This document shows positions 35,182 to 46,960 of a DNA stretch of 64,000 nt, piece by piece (the first letter of the stretch is position 1; each line of letters opens with the position of its first letter). The translations under genes and the position numbers were made by a program. The notes under the pieces were generated by a model. The model did no database searches. It was given only the letters and a program-made list of their open reading frames with translations, and was not told the origin of the DNA. The DNA lies in contig CM037840.1 in the NCBI GenBank assembly GCA_021234535.1, positions 12,068,643 to 12,132,642 on the forward strand, given 5' to 3'. Origin of the DNA: Stichopus chloronotus (Eukaryota; Echinodermata; Holothuroidea; Aspidochirotida; Stichopodidae).

Positions 35182-36220
35182 CGGTGGTGAAATCGATGGT
35201 GCGACCTCACGACAAACATTCCACTATGGTTTGCTATGCCTTCGGTAAAGGATCAAAAATTCCATCTAAGCTACATGTACCAGCTAATAGGTCACATGAT
35301 GCTCAGTCTAGTTTTATTCATGGGATTGTCAATGGCATGCCATGCGTACTGTTTCGACACTCATTGAAGCCAGAGGACTGCATCTGTAGTGTCCATGCTG
35401 TCAGTGGAGATGCAGAAAATAAAATTGTTAAGCTTTGGTCTTCTCACCTCAGGTGCCAGTGTCATAGTTAGCTCCTTTTTAGCTTATAAAAATTGGGACT
35501 AAATTCAGGGCCACTAGCTAGGCTTACTAATTCTGCTAACTTGCAAATTTCTAACAACTTTTGTATTTCCACCCATCTGTCAGATATGAACTTGATTTAC
35601 ACTATTTCTATGAATGGAGTGTTTGGTGGTTTACACTTTCAGTGAATTTGACGGAAACGGTATGAGGTTTCTCTTTCTTCAGAAGTGCCGCACAACCAAT
35701 CTGTTTTTCAATGTAAGAGAAGTTTGGTCAAGGTCGTGTCAAGATTACCTCTGTCTCAGCTTAGTACAGTCTTGATTTTGTGCAACAAAGTCTAATTGAT
35801 GAAACCATTAAAAGAACAACTCATTTTCTACTTGGTAGAATTTTCTTTTTACGTCAGAGTTCTTGATCTGAAAATGACAGTTTGGACTTTTTTTGTGTGT
35901 ATAAAATGTGGAATGAGCAACAGTGTGCAATAGTTTTCAATGTTAAGATTGCATTCTTCTCTTTTAAGATGTCTTTTAATTATTTATCAACATGGTAAGA
36001 AATTTATGGATGAATGCATGTGACAAATCCAAAGGCAGTACTTTTGATGCCCCTTCTTTGGTGTCTTAGGATTAACATTACTTTCCCCTCTATTTTGGAC
36101 ATGTTTGAAAACAGTTCACCATCTAGTTATTAATTTGTAGCCTCACATGAACACAACATTGCTATCCAAGCAAAGGTTGTCATGTTCCTCATGACATAGT
36201 CAACATAACCACCACCATTA

Positions 36221-36301
36221 TCTTCATCATCATCATCATCATCATCATCATCTTCATCATCATCATTGTCATCATCACCATCACCACCGTTGTCGCCATC
36301 A
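36221..36301 (+). repeat. (ATC)n microsatellite
   Basis: A run of CAT/ATC trinucleotides interrupted by TTC, TTG and ACC variants. On the minus strand it encodes a run of Asp and Asn codons, which is why an apparent acidic frame appears there. I read it as a simple repeat, not a gene. Confidence 0.9.
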
Positions 36302-38097
36302 GCAGCTGCAAGCACCGCTTAAGAATTCATCAAATTTGACTTGAAGGGTTACGCATTTTTAGCACACTGTCGAGGTCGTGCACTAAAACCAACAATGTGT
36401 GCGTCACAGTAGATCCAAAGGTATACTGCAGGTACACTTGTCATCAGAGAGCTTTCGACTGGACAAACTCTATCTCAAAATTATGAAATGGCCTTTTTTG
36501 CTAAAGGTAGGGTCAGTTACCTATGAAGCATTCAAGGGAAAAGAAATCTTCAAATAGCATCTATATAAATATTGGATTTTCTGAATAAAATGTATTACTA
36601 ATGTACAGTATACTGTAGCTGATAGTCACTCCTAATAGCAGTTGATGAAAAACAAGATGATTTGGTCAATGCATGTTTCAATGGAGTGATCTTTCTTCTA
36701 AAAAATTAAGCCTTCTCAAAACATTTGCATCAAAGTAAATGTAAAACACAAAAAATGAGAAACTTCTGGTGCAATGAAGAAGCAATTACTGTGTGCCTGC
36801 CCTGGGACAGTGAAATGTAATGTTCTGAAGAAAATGTTGCTGCTTCTCTGGAGCACTGTCACGGTATGTTCAACTTGTCAGGGACTCAGGGCATCCTGTT
36901 CTCAATTATCTGCTTTGTAGGCAGGGACCAAGTGAAACACCTTAGGAGTGGTTAAGGATATGTCAAGGATATGTGCAAGGATAAGTGTCCAAGGGTGCTT
37001 TTCTGGGAAACTCAGACACCGGTGGTGCTACTCAACACCAAACTGTGCGATTTTCACAATTGTACAATGTTACGACCTTTAAAACCCCTTTGCAATGACC
37101 TAAACATTACAAGATGACCTAAACATTGCAAGTGGTGTGTCTGAAACGCAGAGCATCCATATTAACATATTCTAATCAGTTCATGAATGTGACCCATACT
37201 TCATGGCATTACATGCCCTATATTTATAATTTTTCTTTGTTGATGCACTTTGTCAAAAAAAAATAGGTGTGGTATTCATTCTTGAATGTTGGATTCTGAA
37301 AACGAAAGTGTGCATATCCTCCCTGCTTGACCTCTTTCCCATTCCTGCTTTTCATTCGTTATTTTTGGAGGCAGAAGAATTGTAATTATAGTGCTTTCTG
37401 TCAGCTGCTTCCAATACCACCTTTTGAGATCTGAAATGTGACTCTGAAAGCAAAGCCTACCTTTTTATCTTTACAATTGGTGTTACCCCTATTATCCTAG
37501 GTGGGTTCTTTTTCATTTGTTTCATGTGTACAGTAGAGCCACTTTTTTCCCCCTAATTTTGCACATCAGCACCTGAGTATTAACATGAACTTGTATATTT
37601 GCAATGAAAATTCAGAGGACATCGGCATTTAGAGCACCGTGAATGTTTAAATTAACGAAAATATTTTAAATTACCTTAATTGTTATCTGTGCGTATCAAT
37701 TTATCCATTTCGTTCTTAATTAGTAGCTTCAGAATTGATCTATTGTTCTTTAAGGTACCGTAAGAGAGGGCAGAGGTGAATGATTGCATATATTTGTCTG
37801 CTGATGGAAATGAGTTTCCTTCTGGTGATAAGCTGCAAAAACGTGACTTGAAATGTACAATTTACCTAAATGATGCAAGAAACAACTGGATTGCTAGCAA
37901 CCATTGATTGCAGATTGTATTCATGATGTGAGTATGCCTATAAGCAAAAGAGTCCAGGCGCTACGGTAGATATGATGTTAAGGGGACCTATTAAGGGAAG
38001 GTGTGTACACAAACACCCTGCATTACTGCTTTCATACACCACACCTTACAGTATTAATTTGCTTGATCACATATAGTGCAGTTAATGCTGAGATTGA

Positions 38098-38380
38098 CCG
38101 GTGCTCGTGGCTGAATGGATAAAGGTGATGACATTTGAAGCAATGAAGGCTTAGCAACCAGGGTTTTAAGGTCTCATTTCCTGGCTGGGTCTCAAGAGTA
38201 ATCTAAGGTTCTTTCCTGCTAAACTGACCTTGTGACAAAAAAAGGCACCAAGTTTGATACAGAATTTTTAATTTGGTGGTCACCCAGCGTGAATTTTAAT
38301 ATATAAGCCACAGGCTACCCTTGTGTGGCTGCTTGATGTCGTAATAGAATGGCCTCTTTAAAGCCTGAAGATATGTGTGT
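38098..38380 (+). mobile_element. Probable tRNA-derived SINE
   Basis: GTGGCTGAATGGATAAAGG resembles a Pol III A box (TRGCNNARYNGG). About 50 bases on, CCAGGGTTTTAAGGTC is a degenerate B-box candidate. A tail with AAGCCACAGGCTACC, CTTGTGTGGCTGCTTGATG and AAAGCCTGAAG follows and is shared, in order, with 16866-16945. A diverged tRNA-headed SINE is the simplest reading. It is not an intact tRNA gene, since no cloverleaf closes cleanly. Confidence 0.45.
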
Positions 38381-38479
38381 CGACATACGAGATCACTTGT
38401 GGTCAGTTTCGTGATGAATCTTGTCCAGTTTTAATGAAAAGGGAATTTAAGGTCATCTTTTTCTTTCCAGTGCTTGGTG

Positions 38480-38860
38480 TCATATGTTTGCGGTAGCTAT
38501 GGTGACAATGTAAGTGTCAGAAGTTGCCACTGGTGGTCATCGTTGGATATTATTGAATGTTGGATGTTATTGGGCGTGAGTGGTGGTTGTGACTTGATGC
38601 CACTAGTGATGATGACTGGATGCAAGTGGTGGTTTAATACATCTGGATGCTACTGACCCTTAATGGTGGCATTGCTCCTGTGGGAATGCCCGTGGTCATT
38701 TTACAGGGCAGACATAGGCATTGATGTCACCAGTGGTATCAGGCGTGGTTGGTACTGTAGATACTCCTGGTGGCCAGAGAAAATGATTGGATGCCACATT
38801 TGGACATTTTTTGGCTACCTGTGGTTTTTGGTGATTGTAGGCTCAGAGAGAATGCGATTG
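38480..38860 (+). repeat. Cryptically repetitive TGG/GATG-rich patch
   Basis: Variants of ACTGGTGGT, TGGATGCCAC and TTGGATGTTATTG recur irregularly without a fixed period. Short frames here translate to Trp-, Ser- and Gly-rich text and are products of the repeat. Confidence 0.45.
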
Positions 38861-41800
38861 GCAGTATGAGATGTTGACTACCTGATCGAACACCACAGGA
38901 GGGGTGTATGAATGAATGCCAGCAACATTTATTGTAGTTTGAACACTTGAGATGAAAAGTGAACCCACAGGTGACGTATGTAGAAGGTCTTGGATGACAT
39001 TTGACTGTTATGTAAAACTGGATGACACTGTTTATTTTAAACATGAATATGTAACGCTCGTTATGATCGATGGTTTTAGTTTTCAGTATTTGCTAGTGAC
39101 ATCCATAGCCATTTCTCAATGCCAACAGTGGCAGGTGTGTATGACTAGGTGTCATCGATAGCTGGGAATTTTTCCCGGTGACTGGAGAGTAGGCCTCTAT
39201 GACTTATGGCAGATATGAAAGGCTCTGTCTTTGCTACATGGCCGCCAGGTGGTGCTTTCAGCATTAGCTCGCACAGACTGGCAGACCTGGTGAACTATTT
39301 TTTTAAAGCAAAACTTTGTATATTTTCTTTTAATCTCGATTTTCTAAAACAGAAGAAATTCTAAGGCAGGAAACCAGCTGTTTATTGCTTTTATCAGTTC
39401 ATATCATTATCTTTTGTTAGGAACAGAAATGTTGCTATTGCTTTGTTGATGCAGATGGACATTTAATTTGAAGGTAGCTTTTCTTTGCCCAAATCTTTCA
39501 TTTTTTTTTTAACAGTATGAGTTTTCTTTGGTTCCACTATCTTCTTCTTTTCCTTTTTTTCATTTTATATTATGTAAATCCAATGAAACAAATTATAGTA
39601 CTTTTTGATCTTTTAAGCAGGATCAGCCCTTCAAAACTGTGGCAACCATCTCCTATCACAGCCGCTGGAGGAGAAATTTCAGTCTTGTTTCTTTACATTT
39701 CTAAGGGGGGCGAGGAGAAGGATGGGAAAAAGGAGAGGAGGGTTAGGCTTCATGAAACACCCACAACAAAAGATCCAAGTCTAATGTTAAGGATAACAAT
39801 GTCAATTTTATAATGATAGCTGAAGAAAAATTGTCGCAGTTTCTCCTCTGATATTAAAGAGATAGTTACGGATCAGACTGCAGTACTCAATAGATTGCAT
39901 TGCCTGATCTAGCATTTAGGTGATACTACTCATCTCCAGATAATGTTCATTCCAGAGTCATACTGAGCAGATGACAATATCGTGAGTGATTTTCACCAGT
40001 CACAGTTTAGTTTATTGCACCTTTTGATTCAGAAACGCTTTGTGGGTTGATAATGCACATTCCAGTGGATGGAAGGATGACTACAAGATGAAGATATCAC
40101 TAAGAAATTAGTAGTACACAACAATTGGGATGAAGAAACAAAATCTGGCATTGTGTGACTCTTTGCCTTAAATTAGGTCTACCGTTGTGTTTGGCAAGCC
40201 CGTATCCAGTGGGGGTTCAGGGGTTCTGACAAACCCCCTCACAAGATCTGGAGTTCCGCTCAGCCTATGATAGTTGGACTATGTTAGCAGCATGTGTAAT
40301 GAGTTTTAATTTGTCGGTCATAATTTTTGGGTAAAATGTTCCACTTATGATAAAATCTGACCCCCCAACTGAAAAAGCTGCATACAGGCCTGTTTGGTGT
40401 AAAGGTATGGACTGGCGGTGGGAGGTAGAACTAGTCGAGAAGGTCTGTTGTACCTCTTTACTGTATTTTTTAAGGTGTGACTAAGCATTCAAGTTGACAC
40501 AGGAATAAGTCAGACTGTCAGGTTTATACACTGACACATCCCATATAATGCCATGAAAGGGCAATGTATTCTTTTAGCGAGGCAACCTTGCCTACCAGTG
40601 GTCCGCTCCAGACAGACTTAGTTTGGACTGTGTAAAAGGACCGTTTAAAGGGCTGTGTAAATTAAACCTGGACATCATAACACAAAAGTTAATCTTTTCA
40701 GATACCAGTAACACAAACCTTTTCTGGTAAAATCCAGATGTGTGGTAACCATACTGTAAAATAGAAGAAGAGGCTGTCACATGAGCTAAAGAGAAAATAA
40801 GCGTAATCCTTCCTGAAGAGGATGTATTTACAGTGATGGAGAGCTTGTGACAAGCTGAGACAAATACACCTTAATTTTCAGAAAAAAAAAGTGAAGTGTA
40901 ATTTTTAACAAAGCTGTATGTGGGTGCTATCAATATAAAACATAAACTGAAATTATAATTGATGGTTCTCTGTTTTCTTTTTTTGCATTTTTGTTGCTAA
41001 TATTTGTTTCTACTTTTTTAGCTCTTTCAAAAATTCTTATCAACATGGTGACTGCATTCTTCTGAGAGATACAAAACCAAATTTGAATTGTGTGATGGTT
41101 TTTATACCAATGTTTGCAGGAAAGAAAATGGTTGTGCAAAATGTTTTGATAAGGAAGTGTTGTTCTCCTTCAAAGAATCTGCTGACTCATGCACTCGACA
41201 ATCAGGAACGTCAATCCAAATCGAAATGGGGGGGGGGGGGACATATTTGACTAACTGACAGGTTTGAATGATTAAAGCTGCCCCAGCAGGGGTCTACGAA
41301 CTGCACATTTTGGCGGCTTTGGGTAAATTAGAGAGGTCCAACAGGTTTCCCACCGAGATCTGAGGTACCGTCCATTAACGTGACCAGCAGAAACACCCAG
41401 GAAGCCCTGAAGTATTTGCAAAATTGTAAGCATTGGAATGAAGGATTCCTGTATCTTAGAATGTTATTGAAAGGTCAGAACTGGTCAAGCATTGCATATT
41501 TTGAGACAAACGATAGCTTTGCTGAGTGTGACCGGTGGGCACTACGCAGGGTCTAGTGAATCAAAGGCACGTAATGTCCAAAGGACAATTTTTGGGACAT
41601 GTGTCCATGGGCTTTAACAGGGAATGGAGGTTGGCTTGAGGGCATGTGTGGCAGGACTATCTAAGCGGAGCGCCACCATCGCTTGGCGCGGAGCGTACAA
41701 GAACATTTTGGGCTTTTCAAACCCCTCCCCCCAGATGGCCAGAAATGGCATTTCCCGGCCATCCTAATCTGGATATACCCTGCCTTGAGATACAGATGTC

Positions 41801-43402
41801 ATTCTGCAATTTCTCAATTCATGTCGACAAAAAAAAGTAAATCTATGAAAAATGGTGCAGTAAATACATATCAGATGGGGGTAAGGGTGATGCAAGTATC
41901 ATAATGAATTGCGTATCCTCTTTCATTTTCTTTGAGTACTTTGCTAATGTATGGGGGGGGGGGGGCTGAGCACACAGGCGTAGGGACTCCTAGAGAATTT
42001 TGCCCGAATTTGTTTGTTGCTAATTACTGAGAGGGATTACTATCTAAGCGGAGGGCAATTTCTCAATACGTGAAAAACATTCTACGGAAAAATGGTACTA
42101 ATTTGGATTGTTCTCATCTAGAGTATTGATGCTATCGTAATTTTCTGAAAAGTTAATTCAACTATCTTTACTTTCAGACGATAACAGGTTTTTTGCTTTG
42201 AAAAATTTCCAGCTAGCAAGTGACATTAAGCAAAGTCTGGTGCATTACTTTGCATCTATTGCATTAAACTTTTACCCCGAAAAGCTGTTTCCAGAAAAGT
42301 TATTCCAACAATTTTTACTCCCATCTGTTACAGTATTTTATTAGTTTGCTACAACCGTCGATGATTGCATGATAAAGCAGAACTCTTTCTAAAGTCATAA
42401 AATATGCTAGATTGAGATATGAAAAATTCCACATTGTATGTCAGACTTTCTGACTATTCTTACAGACTGAAATATGAGTAATTCAAATAGAATTTCAGAT
42501 TAATTGGGAATTTTTTCAATTACCAGGAAAACTCCTAATCTGGTGAAATATTTGACATCTTTTTACTCAATAAAATATACTGGACTGAGGTATGAAAAAT
42601 TTTAACTGGTATATCAGATTTTCCGACTATCGTTGCTCTGAGTTTTTTTTTTTTTGGGGGGGGGGGGACCGCCCCGGTCTCGACGGCCCTGAGTGTATAT
42701 CGACAATTCATTTAAACACACGATCACCAACAGAATTTTGACCTCATTTCTCCTTTTTCGGGTAATTTGAAATTTTGTTTGTGTATTGACTGGAAGGGAA
42801 CGCGCCACAATCTTTTTGTTCACCATGAGCATACGAAGGACGTTTCGTTTTCTTTTTGAACCGAATTTCGCCTCGGCTAGAAATTCTTAATCCCGAAGTA
42901 TAATTTTTTAGGAATTAACTTTTAAGAAAATGTGAACTTAGAAGGAAGCAATCATAAAATCAGTCACGATAAATAAGACATCAGTCACGATAAATAAGAC
43001 TTTACTATACAAACTTAAAATTCGTTAACTAAATAATTGCCCTTCGAAACGTTACCGTTACTCCATGTAAAGAACGGAAGGGGGGGGGGGGGGCTGGGGT
43101 AGCGTTCCTCACTTATTTCGAGCTGCTTCGAGAGAAACGAATACACAACCAACAGATGTATCCTTTGGATTTTGATCTCGACTGTCAAGGTAAGTCAGTC
43201 AATTCATTACTTTCTTTTGTCCATTAACATAACACGGCAAAGAAAACACTGCCCGTGAAGCTTGCGTAAAATGTTGGAATTTGGGACGTATAGGTGAGTC
43301 TAACCTTGTCTAAATTTGTCATGCAAAGTTGCCTTATGAGCATTTATCAGCCTAGCGATTACATCAGTCACTCACCAACACTATGGGGAGATATTTGTTA
43401 CA

Positions 43403-43553
43403 ATGTCCCCCTACCATTAAAAAAAGTAAGTTCAAACATTTCTCTTTTACAAAATGTGGGGTGACATTTGATATTACGTCCCCACCTATCGAAATGTGGG
43501 GAGGGGGAGGAACGTGTCCCCTCGTACCCCCCTTCACCAGGATTGACGCCCAT
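43403..43553 (+). repeat. Copy of the 'GTCCCC...GACGCCCATG' repeat
   Basis: The text runs from AATGTCCCCCTACC through CCCCACCTATCGAAATGTGG and AACGTGTCCCC to GATTGACGCCCATGC. The last part parallels the right end of the 24665-25205 element (GACGTGTCCCCC...GATCCACGCCCATG). A shorter piece is at 47919-47953. Confidence 0.6.
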
Positions 43554-43799
43554 GCTTGTAATGCTTGAAATCACACTTTACGGCTCTGCTTTTACCAAGA
43601 TGAACAGTGTTACTTACCATACATACTATACAGTAGTTTTCACTATTGTAATCCATGTTTTCGCAATCCTTTGAGTAAAGTCAGCTATCTTCATCTGATC
43701 GTTTCCTCTACCCATGCAGGGGCGTCACCAAAAAGGAGGCTCAAAGGGATCAGGTCCCCAGGGTCGTTACTGGTTTTCTATGAGGATGATAATAGCGTC

Positions 43800-44341
43800 A
43801 TTCATGCATGTGTGTGTATGCATGTTTATGACGCCTACTTTGTAAGCATGATATCTCAAGAAGGAAAGCTTGGACAGATCTCATATTTGATATGTAGGTG
43901 TACTGCATTGAGCACAAAAAGTGTATCGATTTTGGTAAAGGTCAAAGGTCATTTGGGGTCAAAGTTTCAATTGTAAAACCTTGTAAACACGTTATCACAA
44001 AAATGAACGTTTTTGACAAATGTCATGTTTAGTATGTTGGTGTACCACTTGAACTGCAAGAACCCTATTGATTTTGGTGGATTTCAAAGATCATTTGTGG
44101 TCAACAGGGCAGAAATTGTGAAAATCTTGTAAACACGATATCTCAAGAACTAACACTTGAACAAATGTCATATTTTATATATATTTGAACTACACTGAGT
44201 GCAAGGACCCCATTGTTTTATGTGGTGGTCAAAGGTCACTTGGGGTCAACAGGGCTTAAACTAAAACATACGTATTACAAAAAATCCTCATAATGAAATC
44301 ATCGAAACCACAATGCATTTGTGCTTTCTGGTCGTTCAAGG
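43800..44341 (+). repeat. 145-bp tandem repeat with AGGTCA half-sites, copy 1
   Basis: Three monomers about 142-145 bp apart (cores at about 43944, 44085 and 44230). Each has a variant of ATATCTCAAGAAGGAAAGCTT, then a GGTCAAAGGTCATTTGG-type block. The first core carries AGGTCA-A-AGGTCA (DR1, 43939-43951), followed four bases later by GGGTCA (43956-43961, DR4 spacing). The third core repeats the pattern at 44226-44248. A TG-rich lead (43800-43830) and a CCACAATGCATTTGTGC end (44310-44330) are shared with the copy at 59.2-60.0 kb. Confidence 0.85.
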
Positions 44342-45703
44342 CATTTAAGCTGAAGCTTTCAACAAAGGTAAGGGGAAGATAAGTGGTGGTGCATTATCTT
44401 TTCAAGAATAACAAACTAACAATCATTGGAAAATGTTCACTTTGTCGGAATTTTGTAAAGTGAAAAAACTTGCCACCACCCTCCAAATGCCTGGCTATTA
44501 TCATAGATAAAGTATTTTCCATGTATCCCGTGGGAAAACAGTTCCGTCACAAACCCTCACTACTAAATGTGAGCATATGGGAGATCATGGCACAGACATC
44601 ATCCAAATTTGGGAATCTGCCAATGAGTGAGGCAAACAAAGGGTTTTTACTGTAGAAAATGCTGAGGTTAACTTTCTTGTCGGTTGAATCTTGGAAGAGC
44701 GACTAGAAGATATACTTTCCAGAGAGCTTTGCACCGATGGATGGTAGTGCTCTGCTGAAATAGTAGTTTTCCCATTTCTCCCCCCCCCCCCCCCCTTTGC
44801 CGAAATCAAAGTACCTAGTGTGCTTGATGAAAGCATAGGAATAACTGTGTAAGACAAGAACTCAGTTTCCAAACTGTGTTTGAAAGTACGGATTTTTAGC
44901 ATTTACATGTAAAACGATTAGTGACAATAGAGAAGTTTTGAAATCTTTGTATGACAGAAGTTTTGAAAACTTCACAAACGAACAACGCAGAAGCCTACTT
45001 ATCCAAAAGTCCGTGGCATCTACCATATGGCTTGGAAGATCTACCTCCAAGTTCGTACTTCCATGCACCACTGAGTGCAAACTGCGCGGTCAGTATAAAG
45101 AAAATGTTAGCTGGAACTCACAACTTCAGAGAGACTGGGAAGTGCCATTTCCTGCAATCTGAGAGGCATTTTTATCCAAAAATTTTCTCTGAACGCTATT
45201 CGCCAACCGATCCTGGCGCTCCGCTTAGATAGTGTCATTACTGTTTGCCCCCACTTCAACCCTTTGCCCACCCCCCCCACCCCTGATGAAAAAGTCTGGC
45301 TACGCCACTGATTCTGTACTTCTATATCATACTAAGTTAAATAACTCCTTTCAGTTAATTCAGTCTGTTAAATTTCAACAAAGAGAAAAGCAATGACGTA
45401 CGTGGCACCATCATTTGTTAGATTCGACTTTTGCGGATTCTCTCAAAGTGCCCGGCCTGATCGACCTCTTCAGAATTTCTCATCTTGTCATCTAGCATAT
45501 TTAGCAAGCCCAGTTGTTCGTTCTGGTCAAAACGAAAAACATACCAGTAACAAATTTCAGCTGACCTGTTTGAAGCTAGGAAAGCAGCCGACGTATTCAT
45601 CAAGTGCTACTGGTGGTTTGCAACGATAATTAGTGACAAGAACTGGGGACGCTGTGGCGGAGACTTACTATAGAGAACGTTTCCATATAAATAGAAAGGT
45701 TAA

Positions 45704-45971
45704 CTTGAAGCAAGCAAGAGTGATGTAATCTCCTCACATTGATAAAGCATGACATGTTTTTCTTTAAACTTAACACTAACTTTAATACTTCAAATACTTA
45801 GTGCTATCATATTAGAATGTATGAGGGGTATGAGCAATCTTTGGACCTTAACATAATCAGTATGACAATTTATTGATTTCTAGGTAAAAATAATAAATTC
45901 AGTAATGAAGAAAACAAAAGACTATGCAACAATGTGAGGAGATGATATCACTCTAGCTTGCTTGCTTTAAG
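45704..45971. mobile_element. Foldback element (MITE-like), about 40-bp inverted arms
   Basis: The left arm 45704-45741 (CTTGAAGCAAGCAAGAGTGA...CTCCTCACATTG) pairs with 45930-45971 (CAATGTGAGGAGATGAT...GCTTGCTTTAAG) with a few mismatches and a small insertion. The 188-bp middle is AT-rich and non-coding. Arm length and total size fit a miniature inverted-repeat transposable element; the family is unknown. Confidence 0.75.
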
Positions 45972-46735
45972 TTCACAGTTGGTTGCAAAGGCCGTAACTT
46001 CAACTGATAATATTTCGAGAACCACTCATGGGAATTAACTAGGAATAGAAGTTTCATCAGAATGGTTAGATTAACTTACTCTTAAACATATCAAAACTAA
46101 AAAAATTTAAAAAATTTTTTAACTTTAAGGTCCCACCAGGTTCTTCAGAAGTTCCATCACACATTACTATACAGCACAGGTCCTCTCCACCTCACCAAGT
46201 AATATGTAGGCAGAGTACACAGGTTATGCAGGCGTAGAGGTAATTTCATCCCAATTAAATCCCTCGGTTAGGGGTTCCTCCCCCCTTAACGCGGGCCCCT
46301 GGGACCCACGCATGCACACTCACACTTCGCGCTCGTGCACTAGCGACACTTATTTACATGTCAGTCGGGGGAATCACCGGTGCAGAGTGACCAACATACT
46401 ACGGAAATACTGACAGAACACCATTCAGGGTCTGGTATTTTTCGAAATATCACATCCGATACTGTCGTCACAGCCGTTGTGGTGTGACCCTCAAGGTATA
46501 GGATTCATTCTACCGCTTGATCGGGGTTCTAAAGGGGCTTCTTTTGGAATATTCGAAAAGACCCATCGCCGTCAGTGGATTACTGTACTCTGTATCCCAT
46601 TTATGTCATAGTGTTCCGTGGTTGTTGCTATCGTCTGCTACCTTCAGACAGTCTTTCGACAATAAAGAGTGTAAGGTACGTTTGCATGTATGTACTACAG
46701 ATATGTACGACTCATGTACAGTATATAAATAGTAT
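45972..46735. other. Non-coding stretch, nothing recognised
   Basis: Contains a C/G-rich section at 46260-46380 (GGGGTTCCTCCCCCC...GCGGGCCCCTGGGACCCACG) that looks like another interspersed repeat, and a TATATAAATA sequence at 46722-46731. No coding region is supported. Confidence 0.45.
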
Positions 46736-46960
46736 ATGGTGAGATCAGCAACCCAGAGCAGTCCGTACATACAGTATTACAATAGCCAGGCTACAGCTCT
46801 GTCAACGTTATCAACAAGAAAAGACACGGAATGCGAGTTTCCGAAAGCCTATAGTAACTTTGGAGGTGCAGAAAGTCACCTTGATTTCAGCTACTGCAAC
46901 AGTACCTACAGCAGGCCTACCTGGGATACTGAAACAATTAAAAAATGGCAGGGACGAGTG
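46736..46960 (+). CDS. Candidate exon of unknown gene, ATG to donor
   Basis: A 75-codon open frame from ATG at 46736 ends exactly at a good donor (GTG|GTAAGC after 46960). The peptide has a normal-looking composition, rich in Ser, Thr, Tyr and Lys. I do not recognise it. A TATA-like sequence lies only 5-14 bases before the ATG, too close to serve it as a promoter. It ends in phase 0 and so does not join directly to the GGT exon at 52324 (which needs phase 1). It could be the first exon of another transcript, or chance. Confidence 0.25.

Larger units (their letters stand above)
35182..41655. other. Kelch-like 3' UTR and gene-poor interval
   Basis: The first part is likely 3' UTR, with AATAAA at 35418-35423 as one candidate poly(A) signal. 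No coding region was recognised through 41.6 kb. The interval holds a CAT/ATC microsatellite (36221-36301), a SINE-like repeat (38098-38380), a TGG/GATG-rich cryptically repetitive patch (about 38480-38860), and an interspersed repeat fragment around 40190-40400. Confidence 0.6.
41656..45233. mobile_element. Interval bounded by inverted ACTATCTAAGCGGAGCGCC
   Basis: The 19-mer ACTATCTAAGCGGAGCGCC occurs at 41656-41674 and its exact reverse complement at 45215-45233. The sequences inside also match: the left copy continues to GCCAGAAATGGCATTTCCC, and the right, read in reverse, to GCAGGAAATGGCACTTCCC. A third, direct copy (ACTATCTAAGCGGAGGGC) starts at 42039. No transposase frame was seen. This could be one long element with inverted ends, or separate short repeats lying in opposite orientation; the internal copy favours the second. 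Confidence 0.5.

Noticed and set aside
36130..36315. Asp-rich minus-strand frame
   Set aside because: Produced by the ATC/GAT trinucleotide microsatellite.
38474..38869. Trp/Gly-rich plus-strand frames
   Set aside because: They come from a TGG/GATG-rich low-order repeat, with no splice or domain support.
43671..43976. 101-codon plus-strand frame
   Set aside because: Covers the TG-rich lead and first monomer of the AGGTCA repeat; the same text at 59-61 kb is not open in the matching frame.
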